From NCBI GenBank assembly GCA_043748015.1, contig JAYTOA010000169.1, positions 18,523 through 82,522 of the forward strand: DNA of 64,000 bases. The letters are read 5' to 3'. Origin of the DNA: JAIBBG01 sp043748015 (GTDB lineage: Bacteria > Bacteroidota > Bacteroidia > Flavobacteriales_D > Sanyastnellaceae). Both the position numbers and the translations under genes were made by a program. Below, piece by piece: positions 17,319 through 26,938 of the stretch (the stretch's first letter is position 1; each line of letters starts with the position of its first letter). The notes beneath the pieces were generated by a model, which was given only the letters and a program-made list of their open reading frames with translations, ran no database searches and was not told the origin of the DNA.

Positions 17319-19973
17319 ATGAATAAATCCGGGGCTATGTCTGAAGAGAAGGAAAGAGTTGAAGTAGTTGAAACACCCTTGATGAAGCAATACAATACGA
17401 TTAAGGCGAAATATCCTGACGCATTGCTTCTTTTCCGTGTTGGTGATTTTTACGAGACGTTTGGTGAAGACGCCATCAGGGCTTCTCACATCTTGGGCAT
17501 TGTGCTTACCAAGAGAAAAAACGGCTCTGCAGCCTATGTGGAACTGGCAGGCTTTCCGCATCACTCATTGGATACTTACTTGCCTAAACTGGTTAGAGCC
17601 GGCAATCGCGTGGCGATATGTGATCAACTGGAAGATCCCAAACTGACCAAGACAATTGTGAAACGCGGCGTTACTGAGCTGGTGACACCGGGTGTCTCCT
17701 ACAACGATAAAACCATTGACACCAGAAGTAACAATTTTCTGGCAGCGGTAAGTATCCACAGTAAGAACAGTGGGGTTTCTTTTCTTGACATTTCCACAGG
17801 TGAATTTTTAACAGCACAAGGCTCACATGAGTACATCGATAAACTGCTTCAGAGTTTTCGTCCCAACGAAGTGCTTTACCAAAAGCAATTTGAAAAAGAA
17901 TTCAAAGAAATTTTCGGAGATAAATTTTACACTTTCCGTTTGGACGATTGGGTCTTCACAAAAGATTTCGGAACTGAACTATTGCAAAAGCATTTTGAAA
18001 CGAAAAGCCTGAAAGGATTCGGCATTGAAGATCTTGATTTGGGCGTTATTTCCGCAGGTGCCGTGCTGCACTACCTGGCGGAAACACAACACGATAAGGT
18101 TGATCATATTTCTCAGATTTCGCGTATTGAAGAAGATCAATTTGTGTGGCTCGATCGTTTTACTATTCGCAACCTGGAATTGGTTTCGAGCACCAATGAC
18201 AATGCGACTACTCTATTGCGGGTGATAGATCATACGGTGACACCGATGGGATCGCGCATGATGCGCCGCTGGTTGCTGCTGCCGCTGAAAGAAATTGTGC
18301 AGATCGAAAAACGTCATCAGGTGGTCCAGTATTTCGCATCGCGCATTGATGAATTGGAAAGGTTACAAGGTGAACTGAAGCAAATAGGCGATCTGGAAAG
18401 ATTGATTTCAAAGGTTGCTGTTGGCCGTATTTCTCCAAGAGAAATGTTGCACATCAAAAAATCGCTTGACATCATTTCACCCCTCAAAATTTTTCTTGAG
18501 CATTCGGGAAATGAACAAATGGCCGCCTTTGGAGCGCAGTTCAACGCATGCGTTCCGATACGCGATCGCATAGCGCATGAGTTACATCCCGACGCACCGA
18601 TTGCGCTGAACAAAGGACAAGTAATCGCTGATGGTGTAAATGATGAATTGGACGAATTGCGTTTGCTCAGTTTACATGGCAAAGATTATCTTCAAAAAGT
18701 ACAGGAAAGAGAAAGTGAAAGAACAAGTATTCCATCTTTGAAAATTTCCTTCAACAATGTTTTCGGATATTATCTTGAAGTAAGAAATACACACAAAGAC
18801 AAAGTGCCAGCGGAGTGGATAAGAAAACAAACGCTCACACATGCTGAACGATACATCACTGAAGAACTCAAAATCTACGAACAGAAAATTCTCGGTGCAG
18901 AAGAAAAAATTACATCGATAGAATTGCGTTTGTTCAATGCGCTCACTCTTGCCGTTGCGGATTTCACAGCGGCTATACAATTGAATGCCCAAATCATCGC
19001 ACAGCTAGATGTGTTGATGAGCCTAGCCAAAGTGGCCATCAAGAACAATTACGTGAAGCCTTCAGTAAATGACAGCACAGTGATCAAAATTCTTGAAGGC
19101 CGTCATCCGGTTATTGAACAATCATTACAGCATGGCGAGGAGTATGTAAGCAACGATATATATCTCGACAACGATCAACAACAGGTGATGATGATCACCG
19201 GTCCGAATATGTCAGGAAAAAGCGCTGTCCTGCGGCAAACGGCCCTCATAGTTTTGATGGCTCAGATGGGTGGATTTGTTCCCGCGAAAGCCGCAGACAT
19301 TGGCATCATTGATAAGATTTTCACACGTGTAGGTGCAAGCGATAACATCAGCAGTGGTGAATCTACTTTCATGGTGGAGATGAATGAAACTGCGAGCATT
19401 CTCAACAATCTTTCTGATCGCAGTCTTGTGCTTCTTGATGAAATCGGACGAGGTACTTCTACTTATGACGGTGTGAGTATCGCGTGGTCCATCGCAGAAT
19501 ACATTCATGAAAACACGAAAGCAAAAGCGAAGACATTGTTTGCCACGCACTATCATGAATTGAACGAAATGACGTCGTCATTCCCGCGTATCAAAAACTA
19601 TAACGTGAGCGTGAAAGAAGTTGGCAACAAAGTTATTTTTCTACGAAAACTTTCTCCCGGCGGGAGCAATCACAGCTTTGGAATACATGTAGCGCGCATG
19701 GCAGGTATGCCGGTGAAAGTGGTGGAGCGCGCCAAAGACATTCTACAACATCTTGAAAAATCACACACACGAGAAGGACTTACTTCTCAATCTAATGCAG
19801 ATGTAGCCAAAGCCGCAAGAGAAAGTACCGCAAGTCAACTCAGCTTTTTCCAATTGGATGATCCGTCACTTGCTCAAATCCGAGAAGAAATTTTGAATCT
19901 CGACCTCAACACCATTACTCCTATCGAAGCATTGATGAAACTCAATGAGATAAGGAAGATTGTTGGTGGCTGA
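17319..19973 (+). CDS. mutS: DNA mismatch repair protein MutS
   Basis: 884 residues. The mismatch-recognition motif is present near residue 45 (LLFRVGDFYETFGEDA, with the Phe-x-Glu mismatch wedge). The connector, lever and clamp regions follow. The ATPase has Walker A GPNMSGKSAVLRQ (~627-639), Walker B VLLDEIGRGTSTYDG, and the TLFATHYHEL switch. MutS finds mismatches after replication and recruits MutL. The start may be 17319 or the ATG six codons in (17337). It overlaps the convergent membrane glycosyltransferase by 32 bp at the 3' ends. Confidence 0.97.
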   Translation: MNKSGAMSEEKERVEVVETPLMKQYNTIKAKYPDALLLFRVGDFYETFGEDAIRASHILGIVLTKRKNGSAAYVELAGFPHHSLDTYLPKLVRAGNRVAICDQLEDPKLTKTIVKRGVTELVTPGVSYNDKTIDTRSNNFLAAVSIHSKNSGVSFLDISTGEFLTAQGSHEYIDKLLQSFRPNEVLYQKQFEKEFKEIFGDKFYTFRLDDWVFTKDFGTELLQKHFETKSLKGFGIEDLDLGVISAGAVLHYLAETQHDKVDHISQISRIEEDQFVWLDRFTIRNLELVSSTNDNATTLLRVIDHTVTPMGSRMMRRWLLLPLKEIVQIEKRHQVVQYFASRIDELERLQGELKQIGDLERLISKVAVGRISPREMLHIKKSLDIISPLKIFLEHSGNEQMAAFGAQFNACVPIRDRIAHELHPDAPIALNKGQVIADGVNDELDELRLLSLHGKDYLQKVQERESERTSIPSLKISFNNVFGYYLEVRNTHKDKVPAEWIRKQTLTHAERYITEELKIYEQKILGAEEKITSIELRLFNALTLAVADFTAAIQLNAQIIAQLDVLMSLAKVAIKNNYVKPSVNDSTVIKILEGRHPVIEQSLQHGEEYVSNDIYLDNDQQQVMMITGPNMSGKSAVLRQTALIVLMAQMGGFVPAKAADIGIIDKIFTRVGASDNISSGESTFMVEMNETASILNNLSDRSLVLLDEIGRGTSTYDGVSIAWSIAEYIHENTKAKAKTLFATHYHELNEMTSSFPRIKNYNVSVKEVGNKVIFLRKLSPGGSNHSFGIHVARMAGMPVKVVERAKDILQHLEKSHTREGLTSQSNADVAKAARESTASQLSFFQLDDPSLAQIREEILNLDLNTITPIEALMKLNEIRKIVGG

Positions 19974-21153
19974 TTTGAGGAAAACTCTGTTGACCACGAA
20001 GATGGTTGACAATATCCACATTCATTTTTATCCATATGAGCACACATGGCAATGCCTTGATGGCATGTGTCTCGAAGAATCCATGGCGTAGATATGCAGG
20101 AAATAAATCTGTTGCTGACAATTGCGTAAATACAAAACACAAAATTAGAAGTGCAGTATTTATCAAATTCTTTGGGCTGATCACATACCATGTAATTACA
20201 CCAATCACCGCAATCACAAAAGAGGGCGACTCGGCCTTATGATTGAAGATGACTATCCAAACAAGAATGGAAGAAAGAAACAATAGCCGCGATTGCATGT
20301 CGCTGAATTTTTTCCAGAACATCAGTGGTGTACATAACACTGCAATTCCTGCAAGTTGAATGTAGATGTCGCCAAAATCCAACGACAACCAAGAACGCAT
20401 GATGGTCATGATGGACAATCCACCGCTACCCTCAAGATCATCATTCAATATTTCAAGCCACCGACTATACAAGAAGATGAGTTGATCGGGCCTTATAACA
20501 AGCAATGGCAACAACAAAAAGATGATCGTCCAACACGCTGCATATAGAACCGCCCGCCAGAATCGCGGATAAAATGCGAACATGATCAACACTGCTGCAC
20601 CAAGCAATTTGACGTATGCAACGAATACAATCAGTCCGACGGCAAGAAATAATTTTCGCTTTTCCATTAACGCAAATGCGCAAAGAATCAATCCTGTTAC
20701 AAGGGCATTGCTCTGTTCATTCTGAATGGATGTAGCTATTTCCACCATTGAAAAAAGCAAAATGATTGCTTTTTGCTTTGAGTTGAGTAGTGGGATATTG
20801 TTCAATCCAACGATGACCAGAACAACATTGACAAGATTCCACAACAGCAATCCCGGCATCACCGGTAAGACGGCGAAAGGAAACATGAACAATGCAAATG
20901 TTGGTGTGTACTTGAAGACATCCCAGTATTCATATTTGAACTTCAGATAAATATCCTGGTAGTTCATCAGATGAACGAAAGACTGCCGAAAGATGAGATA
21001 GTTGTTGTAGCTCGTTAGATTCCTGCCGTCCTCGAGATGCGTTGTGAGATGCGCTTGAATGGTTGCGAACACCGCAAGCAGACAATAAACAACAATCATG
21101 ATCATCCAGAATCTCTTCCGACTTTTCGACTCAACATCTGTAACGCTACTCAA
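19942..21153 (-). CDS. GT87-like (DUF2029) polytopic glycosyltransferase
   Basis: 403 residues with about nine to ten membrane segments. The early periplasmic loop DGRNLTSYNNYLIFRQS followed by DIYLKFKYEYWDVFKYTPTFA matches the GT87/DUF2029 pattern of polyprenyl-phosphate-mannose-type mannosyltransferases. It would add a sugar to an envelope glycan or lipid from the outer face of the inner membrane. The start is a TTG at 21153; an ATG at 21105 is a weaker alternative. It is the last gene of the minus-strand MBOAT-SGNH-GT87 group (50 bp after the SGNH gene), which hints at a shared glycan target. It overlaps mutS tail-to-tail. Confidence 0.78.
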   Translation of the reverse strand: MSSVTDVESKSRKRFWMIMIVVYCLLAVFATIQAHLTTHLEDGRNLTSYNNYLIFRQSFVHLMNYQDIYLKFKYEYWDVFKYTPTFALFMFPFAVLPVMPGLLLWNLVNVVLVIVGLNNIPLLNSKQKAIILLFSMVEIATSIQNEQSNALVTGLILCAFALMEKRKLFLAVGLIVFVAYVKLLGAAVLIMFAFYPRFWRAVLYAACWTIIFLLLPLLVIRPDQLIFLYSRWLEILNDDLEGSGGLSIMTIMRSWLSLDFGDIYIQLAGIAVLCTPLMFWKKFSDMQSRLLFLSSILVWIVIFNHKAESPSFVIAVIGVITWYVISPKNLINTALLILCFVFTQLSATDLFPAYLRHGFFETHAIKALPCVLIWIKMNVDIVNHLRGQQSFPQISHQQSSLSH

Positions 21154-21203
21154 TGGTTGTGATTGTTATTCACGTGCAATGTAATGAACTGCGCCATACC
21201 TTT

Positions 21204-22157
21204 TCAACGTTGAACATCTTGCAATAGACCAGAGACCCAACGAGCAACGCTGTCTGAACAGTCGAAAGCCGACTCACGACCTATGTGATGACCGTCTTTG
21301 TATTGATACAATTCCTTCGCTCCATTCATATCGTTGTATGGAACATTCATTTTTTCGGCCGTACGTGCAATGACATCAGAAAACTCAGGAAGTATGTCCA
21401 ATTCCACGTCGTAAATAGGTTGTGAAACAGGCAATCGCACCATGAAGACCTTTCCATGCTGCTGAAGAAACACTATCGTTTTCTCCAGATAATCAACACG
21501 CATTGGTGACAAGACATATTGTCCTACTGACTTGCGGTGATTGGAAATCTTACCCTTCGATCGCTTTGCGATACTCAAACTATCCATTGTCACATCCACT
21601 TCGAGCCAGCCATCCGATTGCAGATCCATTTCATTGACCGTGAAATTGAAATGCTCCAGAAACATATGGCCCCAGCCATTGGTGTAATTGTGCAATAGGT
21701 ATTCGTAATTCGGTGTGACGTTGGTGAAATGCGTATTGTACAACGCACCTTTTAATTCAGGAAGCTTGGCTTTTCGTCCGGTTGAATCCGTGAGTGGAAT
21801 ACAAATGGAATAGGGTTCCACTGTCAGGATGAACAATCCATTCTTCACCTTCGGATTTAGTTTCTGTTCGATTTTGTTCAGATACACTTTTCCAAATGGA
21901 CTTGTAAGAGATGTGAATGCAAAATTGTACATAGGTCCTTCGAAGCCATTTTCCTTAATCAGTTGATTAAACTGAGATGGCACCATTCCCTGAGCTGCGC
22001 GCGAAGTTCCAATAATCATCGACTGCTGTGGTTGGCCGGTAAATCTTAAATAATATGCATCCGTTTTTCCTCCGGCGTAAAATCCGGCAATGATGTGCAG
22101 GATGAGTGCTAAACAAACGGCTATCGATATTTTGAAAAGGAATTTTTTCATCGCCAT
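21204..22157 (-). CDS. Membrane-anchored SGNH-hydrolase-like protein, MBOAT partner
   Basis: 317 residues. An N-terminal membrane anchor (MAMKKFLFKISIAVCLALIL) precedes an extracytoplasmic domain. The motif IIGTSRAAQG has the nucleophile-region Ser of block I in SGNH/DltD/AlgJ-like proteins, and KDGHHIGRESA supplies the Asp-x-x-His of block V. The ATG overlaps the stop of the MBOAT gene by one base (TGATG), giving tight coupling. By analogy with AlgI-AlgJ and DltB-DltD, it would take an acyl group delivered by the MBOAT protein and pass it to an envelope polymer. A longer reading to 22250 is rejected because it would run into the MBOAT gene. Confidence 0.78.
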   Translation of the reverse strand: MAMKKFLFKISIAVCLALILHIIAGFYAGGKTDAYYLRFTGQPQQSMIIGTSRAAQGMVPSQFNQLIKENGFEGPMYNFAFTSLTSPFGKVYLNKIEQKLNPKVKNGLFILTVEPYSICIPLTDSTGRKAKLPELKGALYNTHFTNVTPNYEYLLHNYTNGWGHMFLEHFNFTVNEMDLQSDGWLEVDVTMDSLSIAKRSKGKISNHRKSVGQYVLSPMRVDYLEKTIVFLQQHGKVFMVRLPVSQPIYDVELDILPEFSDVIARTAEKMNVPYNDMNGAKELYQYKDGHHIGRESAFDCSDSVARWVSGLLQDVQR

Positions 22158-23587
22158 CAGAATTGGAAATATATAAACTGATTGGCGTTGTACACAGCAT
22201 AAAAGAAAAGCCCTGCAAAGACCATTGCATATATCGAGCGTCTTTTCCATGGACTCAAAGCGCTAATTTCAAGTGGATGTTGTTTTGCCCTTCCGAGCCA
22301 TTCAACAATCATGAATGCAATGATGAACAGACCCAGAATCCAGTCGCGGTATGCCGGCATTGTCAATGCCGATGTGCTGAACATCTTCTTCAAAAATTCA
22401 ATGGCCACATGCAGATTATCTGCACGGAAAAAAACCCATGCGACTGTTGCGAGAAAAAACGTGGTGGCCATACCAATGATTTCACGAATGGAAGGTAATA
22501 TTTTTCCCTCGGCAATCATTCCTGTATGCTTCCGGTGACGCTTGGACAAAAGCAACGGAAGAAAATAGAGCGCGTTTAGAAATCCCCAAATGACAAATGT
22601 CCAGTTGGCACCATGCCAGAATCCACTCACAAGAAAAATGATGAAGGTGTTTCTGATTACTTTGAAAGTACCGCCCTTGCTACCTCCCAGCGGCAAGTAG
22701 ACATAATCTCTGAACCAGGTGGTAAGTGATATGTGCCATTTGCGCCAGAACTCTGCAATGTCACGCGAGAAATAAGGATAGTTGAAATTCTGCATCAGAT
22801 TGAATCCGAAAAGTTTGGCGATGCCGAGTGCCATGTTGGAATATCCGCTGAAATCGCAATAGATCTGGATTGAAAAAAGTGCTGCGCCAACCCACAATGT
22901 GCTACCGCTTTCACCTCCATAATATCTGAAAATCGTATCGACGAGAATTGCACAATTATCTGCAATCACAACTTTGGTAAACAGTCCCCAAAGAATCTGG
23001 CGCATGCCATCTGCGGCTTGTTCATAGTCGAAAATTTTCTTGCGGTGAAATTGTGGAAACAGATTCCTTGCCCGCTCAATCGGCCCTGCCACGAGCTGAG
23101 GAAAAAACATCACATAAACGGAGTAGGTCAGAAAATCCTTCTCTGCCTTTTGTTCATTTTTATAAACGTCGATTACATAACTCAGACTTTGAAAAGTGTG
23201 AAAAGAGAGACCAATAGGCAATGCAATCTGTAATGCAGTAATCGAATAATTCCAGCCAATGAGCTCGGCAATATGATTGGTATTATCGATAAAAAAATTG
23301 TAATACTTAAAGACGAAAAGTATCATGCACGTTGAAACAACACTGAGAATCAAAATCCATTTTCGCTTCTTACCTGTCGTTCGTTCCAACCAGATACCCG
23401 CAAAATAATCGATGATAATGGCGAGGAATAATACCAGAATATATTCCGGTATCAGGAACATATAAAAGATACAACTTGCAACAAGGAGGATCGCATTTTG
23501 CAAACGTGTTCTTCCTGCTGCAACGAACCAGAACAATGCAAAAACTATTGGGAGAAAAATGGCAAACTCCAGCGAGTTGAACAGCAT
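22157..23587 (-). CDS. MBOAT family O-acyltransferase (AlgI/DltB-like)
   Basis: 476 residues with 10-12 membrane segments. Signature blocks are LPIGLSFHTFQSLSYVIDVY, FFPQLVAGPIERA, DFSGYSNMALGIAKLFG, FWRKWHISLTTWFRDYVYLP, and the catalytic-His region SGFWHGANWTFVIWG. MBOAT proteins of this class move an acyl group (usually acetyl) across the membrane for O-acylation of exopolysaccharide or cell-wall polymers. It is coupled to the SGNH partner and follows accC by 46 bp in the same direction, so it may be read from the fatty-acid cluster. Confidence 0.93.
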   Translation of the reverse strand: MLFNSLEFAIFLPIVFALFWFVAAGRTRLQNAILLVASCIFYMFLIPEYILVLFLAIIIDYFAGIWLERTTGKKRKWILILSVVSTCMILFVFKYYNFFIDNTNHIAELIGWNYSITALQIALPIGLSFHTFQSLSYVIDVYKNEQKAEKDFLTYSVYVMFFPQLVAGPIERARNLFPQFHRKKIFDYEQAADGMRQILWGLFTKVVIADNCAILVDTIFRYYGGESGSTLWVGAALFSIQIYCDFSGYSNMALGIAKLFGFNLMQNFNYPYFSRDIAEFWRKWHISLTTWFRDYVYLPLGGSKGGTFKVIRNTFIIFLVSGFWHGANWTFVIWGFLNALYFLPLLLSKRHRKHTGMIAEGKILPSIREIIGMATTFFLATVAWVFFRADNLHVAIEFLKKMFSTSALTMPAYRDWILGLFIIAFMIVEWLGRAKQHPLEISALSPWKRRSIYAMVFAGLFFYAVYNANQFIYFQF

Positions 23588-23633
23588 GGCGTCGGTACTA
23601 TGATTTTAAAGTTGATCCGGCCCGCATGAAATA

Positions 23634-24968
23634 TTACATTTCAAACGTTTCCATGAACTTGGTGGTGAAATCACCTTCTCTGAACTTTGGATCTTTCATC
23701 AATTTCTGATGAAATGGAATGGTAGTTTTGATTCCTTCTATGATATACTCATCCAATGCGCGTTGCATTTTAGTAATCGCTTCTTCTCGCGTTTGGGCAA
23801 CGACAATCAATTTTGAAATCATAGAATCGTAATACGGCGGGATAACATAACCTGCGTATGCATGTGTGTCCAACCTTACTCCATGTCCACCCGGAGAGTG
23901 GTAAGAAGTAATCCTTCCCGGAGATGGCGCGAAGTTTTTAAACGGGTCTTCAGCATTGATACGACATTGAATCGCATGCATCTTCGGATAATAATTTCTA
24001 CCCGAAATTGGATCACCGGCCGCAAGCTTTATCTGCTCTTTTACAAGATCATAATTAATAACTTCCTCGGTGATAGTATGTTCCACCTGAATACGCGTAT
24101 TCATTTCCATGAAATAGAAATCGCGGTTTTTGTCAACCAGGAATTCTACTGTACCCACACCTTCATACTTCACGGCTTCAGCAGCTTTGATAGCAGCCTG
24201 CCCCATCTTCTCTCTCAATTCATCCGTCATGTATGGAGATGGCGTCTCCTCCACCAGCTTCTGATGACGACGCTGAATAGAGCAATCGCGCTCACTTAAG
24301 TGACAAGCTTTTCCGTATTGGTCACCGGCAATCTGGATCTCTATGTGTCGCGGCTCTTCGACAAATTTCTCCATATACATGGCGTCATTGCCAAATGCTG
24401 CGAGAGCCTCGCGTCTTGTTTTTTCCCAGGCATCAGCAACATCTTCGTCGTTATTGCAAACGCGCATTCCCTTTCCACCACCGCCTGCAGTGGCCTTCAT
24501 CATAATGGGATATTTTATTTTATTCGCGATATCCAACGCTTCTTCAAGAGAAGAAAGCAACCCATCGCTTCCGGGAATACAAGGAACACCGGCATCCTTC
24601 ATGGTTTGCTTGGCACTGGCCTTGTCGCCCATGGCATCAATCATCTCAGGTGATGCACCGATGAATTTGATACCGTTCTCTTTGCACACCTTAGAAAAAG
24701 TTGCGTTCTCAGAGAGAAATCCATATCCCGGATGAATAGCATCCGCATTCGTAATTTCCGCGGCGGCAATAATGCTTGGAATCTTTAGATATGAATCTTT
24801 GCTCGCCGGAGGTCCGATGCAAACTGCTTCATCCGCAAATCGAACGTGCAAACTTTCGGCGTCTGCAGTTGAGTATACAGCTACCGTCGCTATTCCCATT
24901 TCCTTACAGGTGCGAATCACGCGGAGTGCGATCTCGCCTCTGTTGGCTATAAGTATCTTGTTGAACAT
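23634..24968 (-). CDS. accC: Acetyl-CoA carboxylase biotin carboxylase subunit
   Basis: 444 residues. The start is set at 24968, where the conserved MFNKILIANRGEIALRVIRT begins; frames extending to 25055 add only non-conserved sequence. The ATP-grasp domain has the glycine-rich loop KATAGGGGKGMRV, then IEIQIAGDQYG, ERDCSIQRRHQKLVEE and EMNTRIQVEHTITEE (metal and biotin sites). It carboxylates biotin on BCCP with ATP and bicarbonate, the first step of fatty-acid synthesis. It follows accB by 134 bp. Confidence 0.97.
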   Translation of the reverse strand: MFNKILIANRGEIALRVIRTCKEMGIATVAVYSTADAESLHVRFADEAVCIGPPASKDSYLKIPSIIAAAEITNADAIHPGYGFLSENATFSKVCKENGIKFIGASPEMIDAMGDKASAKQTMKDAGVPCIPGSDGLLSSLEEALDIANKIKYPIMMKATAGGGGKGMRVCNNDEDVADAWEKTRREALAAFGNDAMYMEKFVEEPRHIEIQIAGDQYGKACHLSERDCSIQRRHQKLVEETPSPYMTDELREKMGQAAIKAAEAVKYEGVGTVEFLVDKNRDFYFMEMNTRIQVEHTITEEVINYDLVKEQIKLAAGDPISGRNYYPKMHAIQCRINAEDPFKNFAPSPGRITSYHSPGGHGVRLDTHAYAGYVIPPYYDSMISKLIVVAQTREEAITKMQRALDEYIIEGIKTTIPFHQKLMKDPKFREGDFTTKFMETFEM

Positions 24969-25102
24969 GTTTCTATTCGGTTTTGATGATTTGGTCGTTG
25001 AAGAATTTCTGTTGTCTGTAATTGTAACCTCACTGTCCCGACAAAATCGAGTCATTCATGAGAGTAAAATCACAAGAGAGACAGTTGCTATATCACCAGC
25101 AT

Positions 25103-25573
25103 TTACGCCGGTTCAACAAGGAATAATGGCTGATCGTATTCGATAGGCGAACTATCGTTCACCAACACCTTCACGATTCTGCCGCTCACCTCGGATTCAA
25201 TTTCATTGAATAGCTTCATCGCTTCAATGACACATACTGTATCACCTTGTTTCACCATGGAGCCCACCTCAATAAAAGCTGGTTTATCAGGCGAAGCAGA
25301 GCGATAGAAAGTGCCAATCATCGGTGATTTTATCTCGATGGTATTGCCAGCTACTTCTTCCACCTTTGGAGGAGCAGCAGCTACAGCTGCAGGCGCAGCA
25401 GCAACTTGTACCGGAGCAGCAGCAGGAGCTGCAACATGAATGATCTCCTGTACTTTACCCTTCATCTCTTGCGATTTGATAGTTATTTTAAAATCCTTTT
25501 GCTCGATAGATACCTCGCTAACTCCGCTTTTGGAAACGAATTTGATAAGGTCTTGAATTTGTGTAAGATTCAT
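25103..25573 (-). CDS. accB: Biotin carboxyl carrier protein of acetyl-CoA carboxylase
   Basis: 156 residues from the ATG at 25573 (MNLTQIQDLIKFVSKS). The N-terminal domain is followed by an Ala/Pro-rich linker (~53-80) and the biotinyl domain with VIEAMKLFNEIES, where the Lys is biotinylated. A TTG-started longer form to 25660 overlaps a predicted -7 box and lacks conservation, so it is rejected. Partner of accC immediately downstream; fabH is upstream. Confidence 0.95.
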   Translation of the reverse strand: MNLTQIQDLIKFVSKSGVSEVSIEQKDFKITIKSQEMKGKVQEIIHVAAPAAAPVQVAAAPAAVAAAPPKVEEVAGNTIEIKSPMIGTFYRSASPDKPAFIEVGSMVKQGDTVCVIEAMKLFNEIESEVSGRIVKVLVNDSSPIEYDQPLFLVEPA

Positions 25574-25657
25574 ATCGTTATTTTCATTAAGTAATTCAGC
25601 TCTGTCCTGTTTGGTTGCAGTGTCATTTGCTGTATTCTGAGTTTTAGTCGGCTTGGC

Positions 25658-25665
25658 CAAATGTA
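25658..25665 (-). promoter_or_regulatory. Bacteroidota -7 box upstream of accB (TACATTTG)
   Basis: An exact TAnnTTTG match on the minus strand in the fabH-accB gap, 84 bp before the accB ATG. No clear -33. It suggests accB-accC can be transcribed independently of fabH. Confidence 0.45.
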
Positions 25666-25697
25666 TAAGATTTAATTATGGTTGATTCTAAACATGA

Positions 25698-26696
25698 TTA
25701 TTTTCCTTCGTAGGCCCATTTCATATAGATGGCGCCCCAAGTGAAACCTCCGCCGAATGCGGCAAGAATGATATTGTCGCCTTTTTTCAATTTACTTTCC
25801 CAATCCCAAAGGCAAAGTGGAATGGTTCCCGCAGTAGTATTTCCGTACCGCTGGATATTGATCATGACCCTTTCCCTTCCTACTCCCATTCTATTTGCTG
25901 TTGCATCAATGATGCGCAAATTAGCCTGATGTGGCACCAGCCAGGCAACGTCGTCCGCTCCGAGATTATTTTTCTCCATTATTTCAGCGGAAACATCGGC
26001 CATACCCTTGACAGCTGCTTTGAATACTGGCTGACCATCCTGAAAAATGTAATGCTCTTTTCTATCCACAGTTCCATGACTTGCCGGATTGATTGATCCC
26101 CCCGCCTTTTGATGCAAGAATTGACGCCCGCTTCCGTCTGTTCTCAGGATGCTGTCCTTGATTCCATTTCCTTCTGTATTTGCTTCAAGAAGCACGGCTC
26201 CGGCACCATCACCGAATATGATACAAGTAGATCTATCAGTGTAGTCAACAATGCTCGACATTTTATCACTTCCCACCACGACCACTTTCTTGTACTTACC
26301 AGTTTCAATAAACTGAGAACCGGTAGTGAGTGCATAGAGAAATCCAGAACATGCGGCGCCCACATCAAAACTCCAGGCATTGACAGCTCCAATTTTATCA
26401 GAGATAATATTTGCTGTCGCAGGAAACATCATGTCAGGCGTGACAGTTGCGCATATGAGCAGGTCAATTTCGTCTGCAGAGATCCCGCGCTTCTTTAATA
26501 ATCCTTTGACAGCTTCAGCTCCCATATCGCTGGACCCGAGACCATCACCCTTGAGAATGTGGCGCTCCTCTACTCCGGTTCGCGTTTTGATCCATTCATC
26601 AGTGGTATCCACCATCTTCTCCAAATCTGCATTGGTGAGTATATCGGGTGGTAAATAGCCATGTACGGCGGTGATTGCGGCAGTGATGTTCGACAT
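25698..26696 (-). CDS. fabH: Beta-ketoacyl-ACP synthase III
   Basis: 332 residues. The catalytic triad is visible: Cys in DVGAACSGFLYAL (~114), His in WLVPHQANLRI, and Asn in QRYGNTTAGTIPL. TRTGVEERH near residue 40 and a C-terminal AAFGGGFTWGA are family blocks. It condenses acetyl-CoA (or branched starters) with malonyl-ACP to begin fatty-acid elongation. No plsX lies beside it. A terminator-like hairpin with seven Ts sits 28-60 bp upstream of its start. Confidence 0.97.
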   Translation of the reverse strand: MSNITAAITAVHGYLPPDILTNADLEKMVDTTDEWIKTRTGVEERHILKGDGLGSSDMGAEAVKGLLKKRGISADEIDLLICATVTPDMMFPATANIISDKIGAVNAWSFDVGAACSGFLYALTTGSQFIETGKYKKVVVVGSDKMSSIVDYTDRSTCIIFGDGAGAVLLEANTEGNGIKDSILRTDGSGRQFLHQKAGGSINPASHGTVDRKEHYIFQDGQPVFKAAVKGMADVSAEIMEKNNLGADDVAWLVPHQANLRIIDATANRMGVGRERVMINIQRYGNTTAGTIPLCLWDWESKLKKGDNIILAAFGGGFTWGAIYMKWAYEGK

Positions 26697-26723
26697 CTAT
26701 TGTAATCCTTGATTGTTCCTATT

Positions 26724-26755
26724 AAAAAAAGGAGGCTAAGGTAACCAGAAGCCTC
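26724..26755 (-). promoter_or_regulatory. Hairpin plus T7 tract just upstream of fabH (terminator or attenuator)
   Basis: On the minus strand GAGGCT (26755-26750) pairs with AGCCTC (26737-26732), with inner GGT/ACC pairing, followed by seven Ts (26730-26724). This is an intrinsic-terminator shape lying 28 bp before the fabH ATG. A separate, stronger rpmF terminator is 125 bp upstream, so this one may control fabH entry. Confidence 0.5.
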
Positions 26756-26879
26756 TTCAATTGACATATTCGTATATTATAGGTACGACTCTTCAGATTT
26801 CATTACCAAAACGAGAGAAAAGCAGCATCTTTTAAGACTTCTACATTTTTCTCTGAGTATTTTGGTCAAAATTCACTAT

Positions 26880-26913
26880 AAACAACAAAGCCGGTCCGGA
26901 ACTCCGGATCGGC
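26880..26913 (-). terminator. Rho-independent terminator after rpmF
   Basis: A 10-bp stem with one mismatch (GCCGATCCGG / CCGGACCGGC, minus strand), loop AGTT, is followed by TTTGTTGTTT. It begins 25 bp after the rpmF stop codon. Confidence 0.75.
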
Positions 26914-26938
26914 TAGTCTATGTTTTTCAAATTGAAGC

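Noticed and set aside
25574..25660. Longer accB start at TTG 25660
   Set aside because: The start lies in a -7 box and the added sequence is not BCCP-like.
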